Numbered from the stretch's first letter, positions 36,561 to 46,318 are shown. The stretch is DNA of 64,000 bases from Akkermansiaceae bacterium (GCA_025457665.1 JALOTY010000003.1:62001-126000), one strand, 5' to 3'. The notes: generated by a model not told the origin, from the sequence alone. A program made the numbers and translations.

Positions 36561-37190
36561 ATCGGCCTGGGGAACTGGCACACCGAGGAAATTGGCCAGA
36601 AGGCGGATTCCCGCATTTTGGCTTTTTTCCGGGTGGAATTGGGTGGCTACGAGTCGTCCCCGACGGATGGCCGCGGCGAAACGGGTGCCTTCATATTCCG
36701 TGGTCATGGCGACGAGATCGGGGTCGACCGGGCAGGGGAAATAGGAGTGCACGTAGTAGAAATAGGGCTCCGCACCGAGTCCGTTCCAGAGGGGATCAGC
36801 ACGGTCTGCCGGGATGGCGGCATTCCAGCCCATGTGGGGGATTTTCCGGCCATCTTCGGGAAAGCGAACCACGCTTCCGCCGAAGATCCCCAAGCCTTCC
36901 ACCCCGGGGCTTTCCTCGCCCTGTTCGAAGAGGAGTTGGTAGCCCACACAGATGCCGAAAAAGGGTCGGTCCGCGGCGATCCACGATCGGATGGGCCCGG
37001 CGAGTCCGCGGCGGGTGAGTTCGGCCATGCTGTCGCCAAAAGCGCCGACCCCCGGCAGGATCAAATGGGTGAATCCCTCGGCATCGAAAGGTCCGGCCAG
37101 AATCACCGGTTCGATGCCCAGCGATTGAATGGCATTGGCAACCGAGCGCAGATTGCCGGCGCCGTAATCGATGATTCCCACCTTCACCAT
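36552..37190 (-). CDS. hisH: Imidazole glycerol phosphate synthase, glutaminase subunit
   Basis: 212 aa from ATG 37190 (MVKVGIIDYGAGNLRSVANA); an ATG at 37199 is also in frame. Class I glutamine amidotransferase: nucleophile Cys in FGICVGYQLLFEQGEE (about residue 80) and His/Glu in ATQFHPEKSQ (about residue 187). It supplies ammonia to HisF for the fifth step of histidine synthesis. It directly follows hisB on the same strand; hisF is not in the window. Confidence 0.96.
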   Translation of the reverse strand: MVKVGIIDYGAGNLRSVANAIQSLGIEPVILAGPFDAEGFTHLILPGVGAFGDSMAELTRRGLAGPIRSWIAADRPFFGICVGYQLLFEQGEESPGVEGLGIFGGSVVRFPEDGRKIPHMGWNAAIPADRADPLWNGLGAEPYFYYVHSYFPCPVDPDLVAMTTEYEGTRFAAAIRRGRLVATQFHPEKSQNAGIRLLANFLGVPVPQADCE

Positions 37191-37202
37191 GCAAGCCATC
37201 GG

Positions 37203-37793
37203 TTAGAGTGCCTCCTTGGTGCTGGGGATACCGGTCACGCGGGGGTCGATCTCGCAGGCTTCTTTCAGGGCGCGGGCCAGACCCTTGAAGATCGCCTCGG
37301 CGATGTGGTGGCCATCGCGACCATAGAGAAGCTCGACGTGAATGTTCGCCCTCAGGTTCGAGGCCAAGGCGCGGCAGAATTCCTCAACGAGGGTGAAGGG
37401 GAAATTCGGTGCGGAAGCGGTATTGGCCGGGGCGCGGAATTCGAGGTGGGGCCGATTGCTCAAATCCACCACGACCCGGGCGAGGGTCTCATCCATGGGC
37501 AGATAGCAGCAGCCATAGCGGCGGATTCCCCGTTTGTCGCCCAAGGCCTCCCGCATGGCATCGCCGAGGACGATGCCGCTGTCTTCAACCGTGTGGTGAA
37601 AGTCCACCTCGATGTCGCCCTCGACGGTGAGATCGAGATCGAAGAGCCCGTGTCTCGAAAACAGCGTCAGCATGTGATCGAAAAACGGCACGCCCGTGCG
37701 GATCGTGGAGGAGCCGCTGCCATCGAGCCCGATCTTGAGGTCGATGGAGGTTTCGGCGGTCTTGCGTTGGCGATGGGCGGAGCGTGAGGACAT
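37203..37793 (-). CDS. hisB: Imidazoleglycerol-phosphate dehydratase
   Basis: 196 aa from ATG 37793; an ATG at 37826 would add 11 residues. The family pattern GVPFFDHMLTLFSRHGLFDL, HHTVEDSGIVLGDAMREALG, YGRDGHHIAEAIFKGLARAL contains the metal-binding histidines. It dehydrates imidazoleglycerol phosphate in histidine synthesis. It is the monofunctional form, without the histidinol phosphatase part seen in enteric HisB. The hisB-hisH gap is 12 bp. Confidence 0.96.
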   Translation of the reverse strand: MSSRSAHRQRKTAETSIDLKIGLDGSGSSTIRTGVPFFDHMLTLFSRHGLFDLDLTVEGDIEVDFHHTVEDSGIVLGDAMREALGDKRGIRRYGCCYLPMDETLARVVVDLSNRPHLEFRAPANTASAPNFPFTLVEEFCRALASNLRANIHVELLYGRDGHHIAEAIFKGLARALKEACEIDPRVTGIPSTKEAL

Positions 37794-37826
37794 GGCGGGA
37801 GAAATCGGAAGGATGGCGACTGGCAA

Positions 37827-38870
37827 TCAGCGCCCGTCAGGAAGGAGAGCGGTGAGTTGATCCAGGTAGGACTTGGGAAGTCTCGCCGTGCGGGCCTTGG
37901 ACACGGCAGCACGCTTGTCTTCGAGCGAGGCATTGGAATTCAAGGTTTTCCAGGCTTCGGTCCAGGCGGCATCGCCGTCCGGAAGGGTCTCGGTCTTGAG
38001 GCTTTGAAGCTTGCGGATTTCCTGATCGAGCTTCGAGACCACTTCGGTCATCGGCTCCTTGTGCCAGGGGCTGATGCTGAGCCAGCGGACACGGTCTTCT
38101 TTTTCCTTCGCCACTCGGGCGAGGTATTCGGCGGCCTCATCTTCGATCACGGCCTTGGTCCGGGTGACATCGGCATCGTCGAGGGCGGCAAGGTCGCTTT
38201 GGCGTTTCTCGGTCCTTTCATCGAAACTGGCGATCTGCCCCGCGAGTTCGACTTTGAAACGTTCCATGAGTCGCAAGGCGGCGGGCACCGCATCGAGATA
38301 GGCTCGGGACGTGGGGAAACCGAGCGAAAGCTCATCCCAAGCGCGCAGGGCGGGGATGGAGCGACCCGCAGCGGCGTGATCGGAGAAACGGGCGGCGGCA
38401 ATCGCGGAGTCGAGCGTGAAGGCGGAGGCTTTCTTCTCATCCGCGCTGATCATCTTGCCCTTCCATTTCACCCCGCCTTCGCGGACGACGGCGGCTTCGG
38501 TTTCGAGTTCCTGGATGATGGCATCGACGTCCTTCTTTCGCTCGGTGGCGGGGTTGCGTTTGACGAATTCCTCAAGCTGTTTGATCCGCGCCTGATAGTC
38601 ATCGGCACTCAGCAGGTCCGGCGCGGGCACAAGCTTGGCCAAGGCGGCAAATTCCTTTTCGTCCTTCTTCTCGGTGACGATCTCAAGCACGTCCTTCTTG
38701 GCGATGGTGCGCTGATCGCGGATCGTCGGAGTCACCTGGATCATGGCGACGTAGGCGTCCGCGGTCTCGGAAATGATCATGCCTTCCAAAGAGCTGCCAT
38801 CCCGCAAACGGATGGTGTCGGCATGGGCCAGAGCGAAAATCGCCGGGGCTAGCAGGAGGTATCTTTTCAT
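37827..38870 (-). CDS. Secreted coiled-coil-rich protein of unknown function
   Basis: 347 aa. Signal peptide MKRYLLLAPAIFALAHAD; then a short beta region (TIRLRDGSSLEGMIISETAD) that resembles an LSm-like opening; then long charged helices (residues about 70-330). VPAPDLLSADDY near residue 82 recalls the PTPDL motif of a family seen mainly in Verrucomicrobiota, but I am not certain of the match. It lies directly upstream of hisB on the same strand and directly downstream of the YyaL-like lipoprotein, so a histidine link is not required. Confidence 0.7.
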   Translation of the reverse strand: MKRYLLLAPAIFALAHADTIRLRDGSSLEGMIISETADAYVAMIQVTPTIRDQRTIAKKDVLEIVTEKKDEKEFAALAKLVPAPDLLSADDYQARIKQLEEFVKRNPATERKKDVDAIIQELETEAAVVREGGVKWKGKMISADEKKASAFTLDSAIAAARFSDHAAAGRSIPALRAWDELSLGFPTSRAYLDAVPAALRLMERFKVELAGQIASFDERTEKRQSDLAALDDADVTRTKAVIEDEAAEYLARVAKEKEDRVRWLSISPWHKEPMTEVVSKLDQEIRKLQSLKTETLPDGDAAWTEAWKTLNSNASLEDKRAAVSKARTARLPKSYLDQLTALLPDGR

Positions 38871-38899
38871 GAGGAGAGGTTCTGGGCTTGGTTTTCGGA

Positions 38900-41032
38900 T
38901 CAGGGGCGGATGAGCGCCTCGATGTCTGCGGCGGATTGAAGATCGGGACCCTTCTCACCGGAAGCAAGAATCACGGAGCTTGTGGCAGCATCGGATTTCC
39001 GGCGCAGGAAGGAATCGAGTGGCAGAAGCGTCACGGCCCGGGAAAGCTCGGGAGAAGCGGAAGTGGCGACATCGATGACCGGCGCGGTGATATCGATCAT
39101 CAGGGACTCCAGGGTATCGGCAAAGATCACCGGGTTGGCCTCGAAGTCCGGCAAGGAACTCAGCCAGGGTTCCAGCTTCGGTGGCGGGCGGAGGCCGAGT
39201 TTCTTCAGAATCTGGAGATTGGCGCGGGTGGTGCCGGAGGTGGAGTCGCCGAAAACCATGGCGCGGTCCTCGTAATCGATGTCGATGACGCTGACACTTT
39301 CGCGGGCTTCGAAGATGCGACCCTCGGTTGATACGAAGTTCTCGCTGAGCAGGGTCATCAGTTCGATGGCCCACTGGCTCCAGCGGGAATCGAGCGTCAC
39401 GGCATGCAGATCGAGATTCGCGCGCGCGGCGAGGGCGTAGGTGAAGGCGCGGCAATCACTCATGGGCGAGGGGTTTTCCCCGGGCCGTTCATTGAGGAAT
39501 TCGGCTTCGCCGAAGGCGGCCTTGCATTTCTCGCCGAGCGCCACGGCCTTTTTCAGCCAGGCATCATCGCCGGTCGCGGAGTAAAGTGCGCAGTAGGCGC
39601 GGATCATGTGGAAGCTGGCGGTGGCCGATGGGGTGGCATCGCGGCTGATCCCGCCCACGCGGGCATCGCGGGCCTTGATGAGCTTGCGCCGGCTGGAGTC
39701 GAGGAGGGTATCGATGGATGCCAGAGGAATCGAAAGCATGTAGGAGGCCTCCTCGCGCGTCAGGCGCATCGAGAGGGAATTGAGCCGGAAGTAGCGACGC
39801 TTGGGATCGGATTCGATGGGGATGTTTCCGAGGCGGTCGATGGCGGCGACCTTTTCCCAGACGCGGTATTCTTCCGGGGTGAGGGCGGTCTTGAGCTGCT
39901 CCATGGTCCACAGCCATTCGCGGTCGTGATAGGGGCGGGGCTTGGTGGCGATGGCAAAGAGCCCGTCGGGCGTCGCGAACTGCTCTTCGGCGAAGGCGGC
40001 GGCGCGCAGGGCGGTATCGAGCGCTCCGGCGAACTGGTTCCGGCGGGCGAGTCCGCAAAAGGTCGTGATCGCCTGCGCCTGGGTGGGGCAGTCGCGATGA
40101 CTCATCGGATGCTGCCAGCTTTTTCCCACCCGCGCGGAGTAGATGCCGCCATCGAGAGGATCGACCATCGCGCTGCGCAGGATTTCCTCATAAACGCCCA
40201 GCGCCGCCTTGCGACAGGCTTCGCGGCGGTCGGCATCGAAATGCGGGGAAACCGCGGCAGTGCCCAGCAATCGCAAGGCCGAAACCGGGAGCAGACCGCC
40301 GAGGCCATCGAGGGTCCGGGTGTCTTCGTCGTAGTAGCTGCTCAGACGGCGGATCGCCCCATCGAGACGCATTTTGCGGTCGTTGAGATCGCTGATGGAG
40401 GGTTCCACCGGCGACAGGCTGGCCTTGCGTCGCTCGAATTTCTCCATGCTGTCCTTGCGAACGTAGTCGGGGAAATCCTCCCAGAGTCGCAGCACGACCT
40501 CGATGGCTCCTTCCAGTTCTTTGCGGATCTGATCATTGCTGGTGAAGACCAGCGACCGCCAGCTCACGGGAGCACCATCGGGGGAGACGATGAGGATGAA
40601 GGGGAAAGCGATCGGTTCCCCTTGCTCGAAACTCAGTCCGGAAGCGATGAGGCTGGTCTCGCGGCTGATGTCGAGGTCGACCAGGACGGGAACGAATTTT
40701 TCGTTGAGGATGGAAACCAGTCGCGGGCTGGACTCGATGGTCCGCAGGGTGTCGTAGGAGCCGGGGAAACGGGCGGAGGAAACAATCGCGAAGATCAATC
40801 TCTGAGCCTTGGCCGCGTCGTCCTTGATGGACGGCTCCCATTTCTGCCAGCGGATCGGGGAGTTCGCGTGGGAGGCGAGGAAGGTCGAGGGAAGATTGGC
40901 CAGTTGATTGGCCTCGAGGTGATCGGAAATGACGGGGGGTGCGGTTTTTTTCTCTTCGACTTCCTTTTTGCCGCAGGACGCCGCGATGAGGCAGAGCAGG
41001 GGAATGGCGGCGGGAAGGAAGGGAAATTTCAT
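38900..41032 (-). CDS. YyaL/DUF255-like lipoprotein lacking the thioredoxin cysteines
   Basis: 710 aa. Lipoprotein signal (FLPAAIPLLCLIAASCGKKE). Residues about 35-180 resemble the DUF255 thioredoxin-like domain of the YyaL/SPATA20 family (SPIRWQKWEPSIKDDAAKAQ, then RFPGSYDTLRTIESSPRLVS and FVPVLVDLDIS). The catalytic HWCHVM-type motif of that family is replaced by SSARFPGS, so redox activity is unlikely. Residues about 230-700 are the alpha/alpha-barrel typical of the family (DPLDGGIYSARVGKSWQHPM, FAIATKPRPYHDREWLWTME). Function is unknown. It is divergent from the ParA-like gene at 41140. Confidence 0.8.
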   Translation of the reverse strand: MKFPFLPAAIPLLCLIAASCGKKEVEEKKTAPPVISDHLEANQLANLPSTFLASHANSPIRWQKWEPSIKDDAAKAQRLIFAIVSSARFPGSYDTLRTIESSPRLVSILNEKFVPVLVDLDISRETSLIASGLSFEQGEPIAFPFILIVSPDGAPVSWRSLVFTSNDQIRKELEGAIEVVLRLWEDFPDYVRKDSMEKFERRKASLSPVEPSISDLNDRKMRLDGAIRRLSSYYDEDTRTLDGLGGLLPVSALRLLGTAAVSPHFDADRREACRKAALGVYEEILRSAMVDPLDGGIYSARVGKSWQHPMSHRDCPTQAQAITTFCGLARRNQFAGALDTALRAAAFAEEQFATPDGLFAIATKPRPYHDREWLWTMEQLKTALTPEEYRVWEKVAAIDRLGNIPIESDPKRRYFRLNSLSMRLTREEASYMLSIPLASIDTLLDSSRRKLIKARDARVGGISRDATPSATASFHMIRAYCALYSATGDDAWLKKAVALGEKCKAAFGEAEFLNERPGENPSPMSDCRAFTYALAARANLDLHAVTLDSRWSQWAIELMTLLSENFVSTEGRIFEARESVSVIDIDYEDRAMVFGDSTSGTTRANLQILKKLGLRPPPKLEPWLSSLPDFEANPVIFADTLESLMIDITAPVIDVATSASPELSRAVTLLPLDSFLRRKSDAATSSVILASGEKGPDLQSAADIEALIRP

Positions 41033-41139
41033 GAGGGCTGGAGGGAGCTTCAGGGGTGAATGGGCGTTTGGAAACAGAAAAGGCTTTCGCCTGGTGGGCG
41101 GATCACTACGCTCACCCGCGGATCTGGAAGCATAGCAGC

Positions 41140-41928
41140 GTGATCAGTATTGCGATTTCAAGTCAGAAGGGCGGGGTGGGTAAAACCACCGTGGCGATCA
41201 ATCTTGCCCATTCGTTTGCCCGAGCGGGCTGGCGCACCTTGTTGGTGGATGCCGATCCGCAGGGTTCCGTGGGGCTTTCTCTCACCCGGCAGTCCCGGCT
41301 TCTCTCGGGATTTTACGATTACATTGCCGATCCGGGGATCCCCCTGGACCGCTTGATCGTGCCGACCCGGCTCGAAACCTTCAGCCTTGTGGCCAGTGGC
41401 CAGGCGGGGGACTACGAGATCGGTGGCACCCCCACCGGGGCCCATCTTGCGCGGGTGAGGAGTTTCCTCAGGGCGGTGGAGGCACGGGGGTATGAGATTT
41501 GTCTGGTCGACACCCCGGCGGGTCTGTTCGGGCTGACGGCGGATGTCGTCTGTTCCAGCCATGCGGTTTTGGTTCCCCAGCAGGCCGAGCCGCTGGGGAT
41601 CCGTTCGCTGCCGAAAATGCTCGAAGGCCTGAACCGGCTCCGTGTGATCCACCCGAACCTGATCGTCCTGGGGGCCGTCTTGACCATGGTCCAACAAGGC
41701 TTGGAAGAAAGCGTCGATTCCGTTTCCGCCCTGCGTGGGCTGCTGCCGGCGGAGCTTGTCCTGCGCACGATGGTGCCGCGGGATGCGCTCTTCGTGAAGG
41801 CCAGCGCGCGTGGGTTGCCGGTAGGAGTCATGGAAGAAGGCGTCGGGGCCTTGGCGGTTTTCGATAGCTTGAGAGCGGAAATCGAAGGCAAAATGCGGCT
41901 GGCTCCACCGGGGACGAGAGCCGATTAA
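41140..41928 (+). CDS. ParA/MinD-family ATPase
   Basis: 262 aa from GTG 41140 ([20 protein letters not shown]), which gives the usual ParA start; GTG 41056 would add 28 residues. Deviant Walker A KGGVGKTT, switch [16 protein letters not shown], and a Walker B-like [14 protein letters not shown]. No ParB gene or parS site is seen nearby. It is followed 12 bp later by a Pro-rich protein with a roadblock-like domain, which could be its partner. Such orphan ParA proteins often place protein complexes rather than chromosomes. Confidence 0.88.
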   Translation: MISIAISSQKGGVGKTTVAINLAHSFARAGWRTLLVDADPQGSVGLSLTRQSRLLSGFYDYIADPGIPLDRLIVPTRLETFSLVASGQAGDYEIGGTPTGAHLARVRSFLRAVEARGYEICLVDTPAGLFGLTADVVCSSHAVLVPQQAEPLGIRSLPKMLEGLNRLRVIHPNLIVLGAVLTMVQQGLEESVDSVSALRGLLPAELVLRTMVPRDALFVKASARGLPVGVMEEGVGALAVFDSLRAEIEGKMRLAPPGTRAD

Positions 41929-41940
41929 CTTTTTGGGTTC

Positions 41941-42807
41941 ATGGATCCGATCGAATCATGGATGGATGCCGAAGCGGTCCGACGATTGGCGGGCCGGCTT
42001 CTGGTGCCGGTGGACAAGCCGGAGGTATCCGCGCCGGAGGATGCCGGCTTTGAGCCGGGTTTCGTCGGTTATGTCGCGGTGCCGCCGGCATTCGTCGCAC
42101 CGCCCGTGGTTCCGCCCCCATCCGTTCCCGAGCAACAGGTGGCGATGCAGGTCCCTGCGCCTGTGCCCGCGGCAGTCCCGGAAGCAGCGGATGTGTGGGA
42201 GGATCGCACGCCGATTCCCGAGCCCGCTCCGGTGGAAACTCCGATCCCGTGGAAGGCTGCCGAAGAGGTGGTCGAGGTTCCACGGCCTTTTCTCTCCGAC
42301 CCGCCCATGGAGGCAGCTCCTGCCGCTGAGCCCCCGGTCGCTGCTGTGGCTCCGCCCCAGCCCGTGGAGCCTCCACCTCCGCCTCCGCCAGTGGTCGCCG
42401 TCGTGCCGCCACCCGCCGAGCCGCCTGTGGAGTCGGTGCAGCCTGCGCCGCTTGAAGGCAAGCTCATGGCCCGCCTCGAGTATTTCCGCGAATGGCTCGC
42501 AGCACGCTTTGGTGCCAAAGGGGCCTTCATTCTGGATCGGGACGGAGATCCCGTGCTGGACGATCCGGCCTTCGGAAAACTCCACTTTCTCGCCCGCAGT
42601 CTCGCCCAGGCCTATCGGCCGGTGAAGGGGGAGCCCGGGAATGTCCATGTGAAGATCGGTTCGGCCTCCTATCTTGCGGTGATTCCGGTGGAAACGGCTT
42701 TCGGCTGCCTCGTTCTCGGCGCGGTCCTGCCCGAGCCGCTCGAAGCCCCGGCGGTGAGCACCGTCGCCCGGGCACTCGAACTCGCCTCGCAGCCAGCCAA
42801 ACGCTGA
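41941..42807 (+). CDS. Pro-rich protein with C-terminal roadblock-like domain
   Basis: 288 aa. Residues about 35-170 are a Pro/Ala/Glu/Val linker (VEPPPPPPPVVAVVPP). Residues about 175-285 are compact: LEYFREWLAARFGAKGAFIL, DRDGDPVLDDP, ASYLAVIPVETAFGCLVLGA. This order fits a roadblock/LC7 domain, commonly partnered with Ras-like or MglA GTPases. It begins 12 bp after the ParA-like gene. The domain assignment is by pattern only. Confidence 0.7.
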   Translation: MDPIESWMDAEAVRRLAGRLLVPVDKPEVSAPEDAGFEPGFVGYVAVPPAFVAPPVVPPPSVPEQQVAMQVPAPVPAAVPEAADVWEDRTPIPEPAPVETPIPWKAAEEVVEVPRPFLSDPPMEAAPAAEPPVAAVAPPQPVEPPPPPPPVVAVVPPPAEPPVESVQPAPLEGKLMARLEYFREWLAARFGAKGAFILDRDGDPVLDDPAFGKLHFLARSLAQAYRPVKGEPGNVHVKIGSASYLAVIPVETAFGCLVLGAVLPEPLEAPAVSTVARALELASQPAKR

Positions 42808-42823
42808 GGCATTCCTGCCGACC

Positions 42824-45800
42824 TTATCCCACACGTCGGTTCTGCAGAACCAGCACCAGCGTGGCGAGGCCACAGGAGACATGGATGGTGACCACCAGAA
42901 TCAGAGCCGAAAACTGGATGGTGGAAAGCACGCCACCGAACCACGGTTTCTGGTCGGCGAGAAAGATGTCGGGCTGCCGCCCCAGACTGGCATTCCGGTA
43001 GTCGGCGCGGAAGGCCTTGGCCTCTTCCAACATCAGCTCGATGCGGCGATTCACGAAATAGTCGGCGATGTTCCGCGCCTCCGGGCCGCTGGCTCGGGCG
43101 GGAAAGGCATCGAGCTGCAAGCGGGTGCCGCCACGACCCAGGTCGGTGAGTTCGATCGCTTTGTCCTCGGCCTCACCGGGATTCAGGGCGCTTGAGGCGA
43201 CCATCACGGTCAGGGCGTCCTTGAGGATGTCCATGCGCTCCGCGGTCATGGCATCGAGCGGCGGTGGCATTTCCTTGATGGCGTCGAGGCGGCGCTGGAT
43301 GCGGATGCGTTCGAGATCGAAGGGATTCCGAGTGGCCTGGGTGACGACCATCCCTTCGTAAGCGAAGCGCAGCGGGATGAAGCGGGCGGGCACCGGCACA
43401 CCGCCGCGCTCGCGTTCGATCCGGGCGTCTTCGAAGAGCCCTCGATTCATTTCCCGGAAGGGGACGAGTGCGCCGGCTAACAACATCTGCGGGACAAGCA
43501 ACAGCGGCACGGCTGTTAGAGCGCCGCGTTCGGTTCGGGCCAGGGCGGAAACAAGGAGTGCCAGCGCGGTGCCGGTGCAGGCTGTTAGACTCATCCACAT
43601 CCAGTGATCGAGCAGGGTGCCGCGGATCTCAAGGATCTGGTGACCCACCACGGCGTAAATGAAACACTGCACCATGGCGACAAGCGCCAGCGCGCTGAAT
43701 TTCGCGAAGACATAGAGCACGGTGCTTTGCCGTGTGTTTCTTTCCCGACGCAGCATGGGCCGGTCGCGAAGGATTTCCGTGGCGGAGTTCGTCAGCCCCA
43801 GGAACATCGCGACGGTGGCGGAAAGGAAAAGATAGGCCGGTATGTGCAGGGCGGTGGAGAAATCGTAGGCCCCTTCCGGCGAGGAACGCAGGGTGATGGC
43901 GATGAGCGCGGCCAGCAGCGGGGCTTCGATGGCCGTGGCGTAAATCGTGCCGCGATTGCGGAGCTTCGAGAAAATCGCCCGACTGAACTGGGTGTGGAAG
44001 ACTCGCAGGCCGCTTTTGAAACCGCCACTCTGGCGACGGAAGGTGCTGGTGCCACTGCCGGTCAGGTCCGGCTGGGATTCCATCCGCGAGGGCGGCGTGC
44101 TGTGGCTTCCCAAAGCATGGAAAAGCACCCGGCTTTCGAAACGTTCCTGCCAGAAAGTGGGGGGGAATCGACGCGATGCGATCGGGTTCTGACCGCCACC
44201 GATTTGTGCCAGCGGGGTTTCGAGGATGTCGAAAACAAAGTCCGCCCCCAAAGGCACGCGGGCTTCGATGGAGGGATGGAGGATGGCCAGTTCCCCGCAG
44301 GCTTCACGGAAATACTCGATCATGCCCGAGGGCGAACCGAAATAGGCCAGGCGGCCGCCATTGTCCAAAAGCAGAACCTTGTCGCAGAGACGGAGGACGT
44401 TGGCACCGGGTCGATGCAGCGAAGCGATGACGATCTTGTCCCGCGCCAGGGAGCGCAGGGTTTCGGCGACGTGTTCGGAGTCCTTCGAGGAAAGTCCGGA
44501 GATCGGTTCATCGAAGAGGAAGACCTCGGCGGCGCTGCCGAGATCCAGCCCCAGATTCAAGCGGCTGCGCTCGCCGCCCGAGAGGGTTTTTTCCCCCGGT
44601 GATCCCACGCGTCGCCTCGCGATCCGCTGCAGGCCGAGTTCGGCGAGGATGCCATCGGCCCGGCGTTCGATCTCATCCCGCGGCAGACTCGCGCGGCGGA
44701 TCGTGGTCGCGTGGCGCAAATGCTCGCGAACCGTGAGCTGCGGATTGAGCGCCTCCTCCTGCGGCATGCAGGCGATGAAGGGCAGCAAAGTACTACGATG
44801 CTCGTAGAGCGAGCTTTCGTTGAGAAGGATGCGTCCGCGGGTGGGCTTGCGGTGACCGGCGAGGATGTTCAGCAGAGTGCTCTTGCCGCTGCCCGAGGGG
44901 CCGATGATGCACATCACCTCGCCCCGGCGGACTTCGAAGGAAAGATTGTCGAGCGCCCGCGATCCCGCGCCGAAATCGTGGATCAGGTCCTCCACCCGGA
45001 GCGTTTCGATGAGGTTTCTTTCTTCATCGATGATCCCCTCGCTGAATCGGCAACGCAGCGCCTGGGTGCGGGACAGACGGATGATGGAACCATCGCGTAG
45101 TTCGGCCGATGCGCGGACAGGCATGCCATCGGCCAATACCGGTCCCGCTGCCTCGCGCACAAACACATCACCGCGGCCATTCTCGGGATCGATCCGCACC
45201 CGCAGCACCACCCGCGGTGCCAGACCGGGGCTGAGGAGGAGGTCGCCTCGTTCGAGAACCGAAGGGTCATTGGAAATGCGGAAATCCCGCTGGTTGGCAT
45301 CGAGCCGGAAACGCCCACCGGCTTCGGCCGCTCGGCGACGGAGGGCATCAAGCGATGCCGAAAAGCCCCTTTCGCCATTCAGTCGGTCCTGATGCGAGCA
45401 GATCAGGGGTTTGCCCACTTCCAACACCCCGCGTCCCGGGACATTGGCCTTGATCGGCTTCAGGGCTTCCACCTCCGCGGCCAGGCCGAAACGAATGCGG
45501 ATCGTGCTTTGCCGGCTCCGCGTGCGCTCGCTTGTCCAGCCTTCATCGGTGGCGACCAGAAAGATGGTCGATGGATTGCCCGTCAGAGCCACATTGAGGA
45601 AGAATACCAGATCCTCGGTCGTGAGAGTCCAGCCCGGCACCACCAGTTGCTGTCTTTCCCGAAGACGGAGAAAGGTTCCCGGCTCCAGGGATCGCCCCCG
45701 CACCCAGAGCGGTGCATTGCCGGTGTTGCGGACGAGAATCAGGTCGGCCACCCGGTAAACGCGGAAGGCATGCCCGGTGGCTTGCGCGGGAAGCTGCACG

Positions 45801-46318
45801 TCCGCGCCCTCGCCATGGGCGAAATGGATTCTCTCGAAGCCACTGCCCGCCCCGGGGGAGTCACCGGCCATCTCATCGAGAATCAGGTGGGCATGGTCCG
45901 GCCTGCCGAGCCGACGCATGAAGACCTCGAAGGCCGAACGGCTCCGCTCGCTGCGTCCCACGGCATCGACGAGCGTGTAGAGCTGCAAACCCACTGCGAG
46001 CTTTTCCGGGTCGGTGAGGGACTCCTTGAGTTCGGCAGCGATGTTCGCCAGTGGCTGGGGATCGCGCACCGCCCGCTGAACCCGGCGTGCCAGCCAGGAA
46101 TGGTCGGCTTCGGGAAAGGCGCTGCGCAGCAGGTCGAGGATCATTTCCGCCTCGTCGGCCTCCAGTTTCCCATCCAGCGTGGCAAATCCGGCGAAGGCAT
46201 CGACCATCATCCCCAGCACCCGGCTGCCCTTGGTGGAAACGGGGCGACGCCAGCCCCGCAGCCGTCCGCCCCGTGGGCTTGGGGTGGGGGAGGAGGCGTC
46301 GTTCGGGCGCTCGGGCAT
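42824..46318 (-). CDS. TerB-like/ABCG-type ABC transporter fusion with FHA-like regions
   Basis: 1164 aa from ATG 46318 (GGGGGAG lies 9 bp upstream; TTG 46336 is an alternative). In order: a TerB-like helical domain (about 25-130, MMVDAFAGFATLDGKLEADE); beta-rich possible FHA-like regions (about 145-430, RFRLDANQRDFRISNDPSVL, RDGSIIRLSRTQALRCRF); an ABC ATPase with Walker A GPSGSGKST (about 478), signature LSGGERSRLN and Walker B VFLFDEPISGL (about 585-615); then an ABC2/ABCG-type membrane part (about 800-960) and a last helix near 1135-1160. Substrate is unknown. The layout, cytoplasmic sensor domains on a half-transporter, suggests regulated export. Confidence 0.87.
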   Translation of the reverse strand: MPERPNDASSPTPSPRGGRLRGWRRPVSTKGSRVLGMMVDAFAGFATLDGKLEADEAEMILDLLRSAFPEADHSWLARRVQRAVRDPQPLANIAAELKESLTDPEKLAVGLQLYTLVDAVGRSERSRSAFEVFMRRLGRPDHAHLILDEMAGDSPGAGSGFERIHFAHGEGADVQLPAQATGHAFRVYRVADLILVRNTGNAPLWVRGRSLEPGTFLRLRERQQLVVPGWTLTTEDLVFFLNVALTGNPSTIFLVATDEGWTSERTRSRQSTIRIRFGLAAEVEALKPIKANVPGRGVLEVGKPLICSHQDRLNGERGFSASLDALRRRAAEAGGRFRLDANQRDFRISNDPSVLERGDLLLSPGLAPRVVLRVRIDPENGRGDVFVREAAGPVLADGMPVRASAELRDGSIIRLSRTQALRCRFSEGIIDEERNLIETLRVEDLIHDFGAGSRALDNLSFEVRRGEVMCIIGPSGSGKSTLLNILAGHRKPTRGRILLNESSLYEHRSTLLPFIACMPQEEALNPQLTVREHLRHATTIRRASLPRDEIERRADGILAELGLQRIARRRVGSPGEKTLSGGERSRLNLGLDLGSAAEVFLFDEPISGLSSKDSEHVAETLRSLARDKIVIASLHRPGANVLRLCDKVLLLDNGGRLAYFGSPSGMIEYFREACGELAILHPSIEARVPLGADFVFDILETPLAQIGGGQNPIASRRFPPTFWQERFESRVLFHALGSHSTPPSRMESQPDLTGSGTSTFRRQSGGFKSGLRVFHTQFSRAIFSKLRNRGTIYATAIEAPLLAALIAITLRSSPEGAYDFSTALHIPAYLFLSATVAMFLGLTNSATEILRDRPMLRRERNTRQSTVLYVFAKFSALALVAMVQCFIYAVVGHQILEIRGTLLDHWMWMSLTACTGTALALLVSALARTERGALTAVPLLLVPQMLLAGALVPFREMNRGLFEDARIERERGGVPVPARFIPLRFAYEGMVVTQATRNPFDLERIRIQRRLDAIKEMPPPLDAMTAERMDILKDALTVMVASSALNPGEAEDKAIELTDLGRGGTRLQLDAFPARASGPEARNIADYFVNRRIELMLEEAKAFRADYRNASLGRQPDIFLADQKPWFGGVLSTIQFSALILVVTIHVSCGLATLVLVLQNRRVG

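Noticed and set aside
41956..42882. 308-residue minus-strand open frame
   Set aside because: It mirrors the Pro-rich/roadblock gene; its His/Arg-rich composition is an antisense artefact.
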